DNA of 24,762 nt from Thamnocephalis sphaerospora (lineage: Eukaryota > Zoopagomycota > Zoopagomycetes > Zoopagales > Sigmoideomycetaceae), in contig KZ992638.1 of the NCBI GenBank assembly GCA_003614735.1, forward strand, positions 1 to 24,762, in the 5' to 3' direction. This document shows, piece after piece, positions 22,101-24,762 of the stretch (the first letter of the stretch is position 1; each line of letters opens with the position of its first letter). The notes beneath the pieces were generated by a model, which ran no database searches, had not been told where the DNA came from, and worked only from the letters and a program-made list of their open reading frames with translations. Both the position numbers and the translations under genes were made by a program.

Positions 22101-23747
22101 ACTGTGGCGATGGTCGTAGCGGTTGCACGCTCTGCATAGTGCTATCTGAAGCTCGTGGGCTTTCCATGATTACGGTAATGTCATCGTCATCCGCCCAGTC
22201 AGCATCCCACAGACAATCGTCAAACACGGCGTCCAAATTGTCCGCAGCACTGTCACCAGCTACCACAGCATCCGTGCTTTCTGCTGTGTCGTTATGTACA
22301 GCTAGAACAGGTTGATTGACTACAGCAAAGCTAGTCGGCGGACATATCGCGTCCGGCATACCATGGGCAGCAGGCGACAATCCAGAATCTGCACAGCCCT
22401 TCGTTGCTTTAGCCTTTAGCGCACTAATTTGCTGCTTCACACGTGCTCTAAATACTGCCGTTAGCATTGGCCTATGCTGCTCGCATCAACCTCTTTCGTA
22501 GCACTCACCGCTCTGCCTTTAGCTGAGCAAGCTTGGCTGTCGCTTCGCTGTTGCCTTCTTCAATCTCATCTTCTGCCTCACAAATCTCATCGCTTATCCG
22601 CTGTCGTTGAGAGATGAGTGCATTCAGCTCGCCTTCTTCATCATCCGTACTTTTGCCCTGTAGATTGCTGGAAGATGAGGCTGACCCAATCCGTTCCATC
22701 GATAATGTGCGCATTCCAGAGACAATACTAGTACCCCTGGGTGGCACTACTAGTGCCTCGTTGGTAACTCTGCCAGCGTCCAAAGGGTGTATAGCGTCAT
22801 CCTGTAGTAGTATAAACGATAAGCCATACAGATCATGCCAAACACATTAATCAACTGTATCATCTACGATAATCCTACCAGTGGCATTTCCGCCAGCTGC
22901 TCTGCATCTGCATCAAACATGGCAAACTCGTCATCCTCGGTTACAGCTGTGCTACGACCATACTGGCCGTTTCCTGCTGGTCGTGACGCGCTCTGATTTA
23001 CCGCTTGTGCGCCGGTACGAGGCCCATAGTCTCCAATAGTGTCAACTAGCGCTTCATCATCATCTGGAATTGTAAACGCGTACTGCGGCGAGCAGCCCAG
23101 TAGATGTGTATCTATGTGTGCACTGCGATGTGCAGCGGATTGACGAGGCGTAGCTGGTGATGCACAGGTAAGCTGGAATAGCCGATATACTGTCGGTACG
23201 CTTCATCTGCTTACCGGCAGCCGTTGCTATACCTGCGCTGTCCTTTCTTCGCGCCAATTTGGTAGCACGTCCGGAATCAGCATTTGAGGTAAAGTGCATG
23301 CTATCCAATGTCGTAGTCTCTGCCGCACGTTTACTATTCCTCCGCTGTGCTGTCGCACCTGCGGATGAAGCAACAAAATAGCTAGATGTCTCTGGCGTGG
23401 TCTGCAAGCGGTGGTTAGCCAGCGACATGGATAAAACCCGTCTAGTATTCTTTTACCTTGTGGGCCTCAATTGCGCACTCTTCGGCCTGCTGTGCCAAGT
23501 CATTCATGGCAACAGCTTCGTTCCCAGTGGACCCACGCGTGGCCGTAGTCATTGCAGGCGGAGTACTGCGCCGCGCTGCACTCTGAGAGCGCTTGGTGCT
23601 TTTGTCCGCACATGACTTGCGCACTTGCGCGTGATCCTCGCGCAACTGTGCAAGCAACTCGTGGCTCTGCGCCGAGGCCGGTCGAGAAAGAATGTTTGCT
23701 CGGTACCAGGCTAATTGTTCTTTGAGATTGTTTTGCGGGACTGTCAT
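19159..23747 (-). CDS. BLM: RecQ DNA helicase, BLM/Sgs1/Rqh1 type
   Basis: 3'-5' helicase that dissolves recombination intermediates with Top3-Rmi1. Exons on the minus strand: 23747-23457, 23401-23215, 23153-22879, 22801-22509, 22447-20182, 20093-19917, 19847-19785, about 19660-19516, about 19433-19159; about 1323 aa. The N terminus MTVPQNNLKEQLAWYR resembles human BLM (VPQNNLQEQL) and Rqh1 (NLNRHLDWF), the Top3-binding end. A coiled coil precedes acidic stretches (DADWADDDD, DIPQEDLMAFLDDDE). The helicase core has MPTGGGKSLCYQLP, FVIDEAHCVSQWGHDFR, LTATAN, AFGMGIDKPDVRFVIH and YYQETGRAGRDGQ. The RQC zinc site has CRRMQVLAYFGE, then CHKTCDNC. An HRDC domain (LKKLRDQICAERSI, MLGIAGVTEEKYNRYG) is spread over three exons, followed by an RG-rich tail. 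Uncertain points: the donor at 20181 or 20187, the acceptor at 19661 or 19682, and the last intron. Confidence 0.96.
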
Positions 23748-24382
23748 AGCAATACATGCAGGCCCGTGCATACAGCAGGGGCGCCGAAAAGTATCGCGAG
23801 CAGCTAGCGGGCCGGACAGAGAACAGTGTGGTGTTTACAGACGCGATCGTGACGCCAGTCTGCTCGAACGCGTGTTTTGTTGATGGCTCCTCTTGCATCT
23901 ACCACACCACCCTGTCAGCATCACACCAACTAAACAGCAGCGTACCTTGGCCTACTCGCATAAGGCAACCTACATTATAGGTACAAACTTGCTGCGTCGC
24001 TTAGGTGCACGTGAGCGCGTTCATGGCTCGCAAGCCGTCATTGAACTGGTGAATACACCAGAAGAAAACGTATCCAAAGCCTAAACGCCCACATGCGATG
24101 CCCACTACTATCCTGCATTGCCGTGCGTTACCACTGCAGCTCTTTACATACAGTCTACGGACTTTTGCTGCATCAATACTCTGCTATAGCTGCGTTTACC
24201 CAGCATATATGCGTCATGTGCTACGATCGACGATCTACGGCTCACTCTTGTGTTTATCCCACGCATCTTGGCTACTGCGCCTGGCTCTCCAGGCCCTCAT
24301 AACGCTTAGTGTTGATCACGCTGCAACCCAGCCGACTTGCATGTCGGCACCATCAAATATGATCGTCATGAAATGTATTTGA
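23692..24382 (+). CDS. Probable Vti1-like Qb-SNARE, exons partly resolved
   Basis: The firm part is the exon near 23938-24069. It reads TLAYSHKATYIIGTNLLRRLG and, further on, VIELVNTPEENVSK. Human VTI1B has SHRIATETDQIG, EIIEELG and RLVNTSENLSKS in the same order, so this looks like the SNARE helix of a Golgi/endosomal Qb-SNARE. An intron of about 66 nt, from GTGTTT (about 23872) to AAACAG (23937), would join it to an upstream frame ending RRDRDASLLER; that frame opens at an ATG at 23692, inside the antisense RecQ exon 1. A second ATG at 23756 lies in another frame. A GTATCC donor at 24070 and an acceptor near 24140 would lead into a hydrophobic frame ending at 24382, a possible membrane anchor. 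Start, end and exon joins are guesses; a different small gene is possible. Confidence 0.42.
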
Positions 24383-24597
24383 CAGGCTAGTGCCGCACCT
24401 CGCATATTCACATTGCGTGCCAGCAGTATCGCAAAAATACATTATTATTCAATGCAAATGCACATGTGACTGATCAGCCGCAATTCTCCTGGCATACGCA
24501 CGCCAAAGACACTAGAGTGCCTACTTGCCGTTGTTTGGATGTCTACCATTCTACGTTCTTTCCCTAGTCTCGTCACTGCAGTGCGTTGATTATAAGC

Positions 24598-24762
24598 ATG
24601 TCATCGATTATTGACGAAACACAAAGTATCTCTGAGCTACGTGCTGTCGCCGCCGAGCCACCAAGCAATGCAGCGCATCGCAACAGACCAACTGAAGAAC
24701 TTCAGCCAGTCTTTCGCAATTTGACCTACAGTTTGCCTACCGTGGATCCAGTCACCAAAAGG
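24598..24762 (+). CDS. 5' end of a gene running off the window, possibly ABCG transporter
   Basis: An uninterrupted frame from ATG at 24598 to the window edge, 55 codons. It starts with a polar, Glu/Ala-rich tail and then LQPVFRNLTYSLPT, followed by VDPVTKR. ABCG-family half-transporters typically begin their nucleotide-binding domain with a strand like (V/T)FxNLSYSVP shortly before the Walker A loop, so that family is a reasonable guess. No Walker motif lies within the window and the resemblance is short. The 215 bp upstream (24383-24597) show no coding signal and would hold its promoter. Confidence 0.4.
   Translation, partial: MSSIIDETQSISELRAVAAEPPSNAAHRNRPTEELQPVFRNLTYSLPTVDPVTKR

Noticed and set aside
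1..24762. tRNA/rRNA genes, CRISPR arrays or phage-like operons
   Set aside because: No cloverleaf, rRNA core or regularly spaced repeats were seen, and all confident genes are spliced eukaryotic genes.

Overview
This is a stretch of a compact, intron-rich eukaryotic nuclear genome. All confident genes are eukaryotic housekeeping genes with introns of about 40-135 nt. The introns have GT-AG (occasionally GC-AG) ends and CTAAC/CTGAC-like branch sites close to the acceptor, which is fungal in style. The gene set includes an Integrator subunit (INTS7) and an AP-4-like beta-adaptin, both absent from the familiar ascomycete and basidiomycete models, next to a TFIIIC B-block subunit and a Sgs1/Rqh1/BLM-type RecQ. 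My inference is an early-diverging fungus or a close relative; a protist with fungal-like splicing cannot be excluded. No bacterial, viral, CRISPR or RNA gene was recognised.

Layout, left to right. (1) 1-532: a purine-rich open frame resembling the endonuclease-RT linker of a non-LTR retrotransposon, probably a remnant. (2) 510-2576 (-): beta-adaptin trunk, AP-4-like, 9 exons, 515 aa. (3) 2718-6646 (+): INTS7, 19 exons, 949 aa, head-to-head with (2). (4) 6783-10497 (-): type I PIP kinase, 5 exons, 1117 aa, with an unexpected N-terminal membrane segment, tail-to-tail with (3). (5) 10498-11112: gene-free leader with a GTC-type repeat. (6) 11113-12637 (-): PP4 catalytic subunit, 10 exons, 306 aa. 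(7) 12893-19093 (+): TFIIIC largest subunit, 17 exons, 1708 aa, head-to-head with (6). (8) 19159-23747 (-): BLM/Sgs1-type RecQ helicase, about 9 exons and about 1323 aa, tail-to-tail with (7). (9) about 23692-24382 (+): probable Vti1-like Qb-SNARE, exons only partly resolved. (10) 24598-24762 (+): first codons of a gene running off the window, possibly an ABCG transporter.

The exon models for AP-4 beta, INTS7, PIP kinase, PP4C, TFC3 and RecQ were built by hand. They close in frame: summed exon lengths are multiples of three and junctions restore family motifs. The genes do not form one pathway. They cover membrane traffic (adaptin, SNARE, PIP kinase), RNA polymerase II/III transcription (INTS7, TFC3) and genome maintenance (PP4C, RecQ). 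They alternate in divergent and convergent pairs with 65-255 bp gaps, so shared promoters and overlapping 3' ends are likely.
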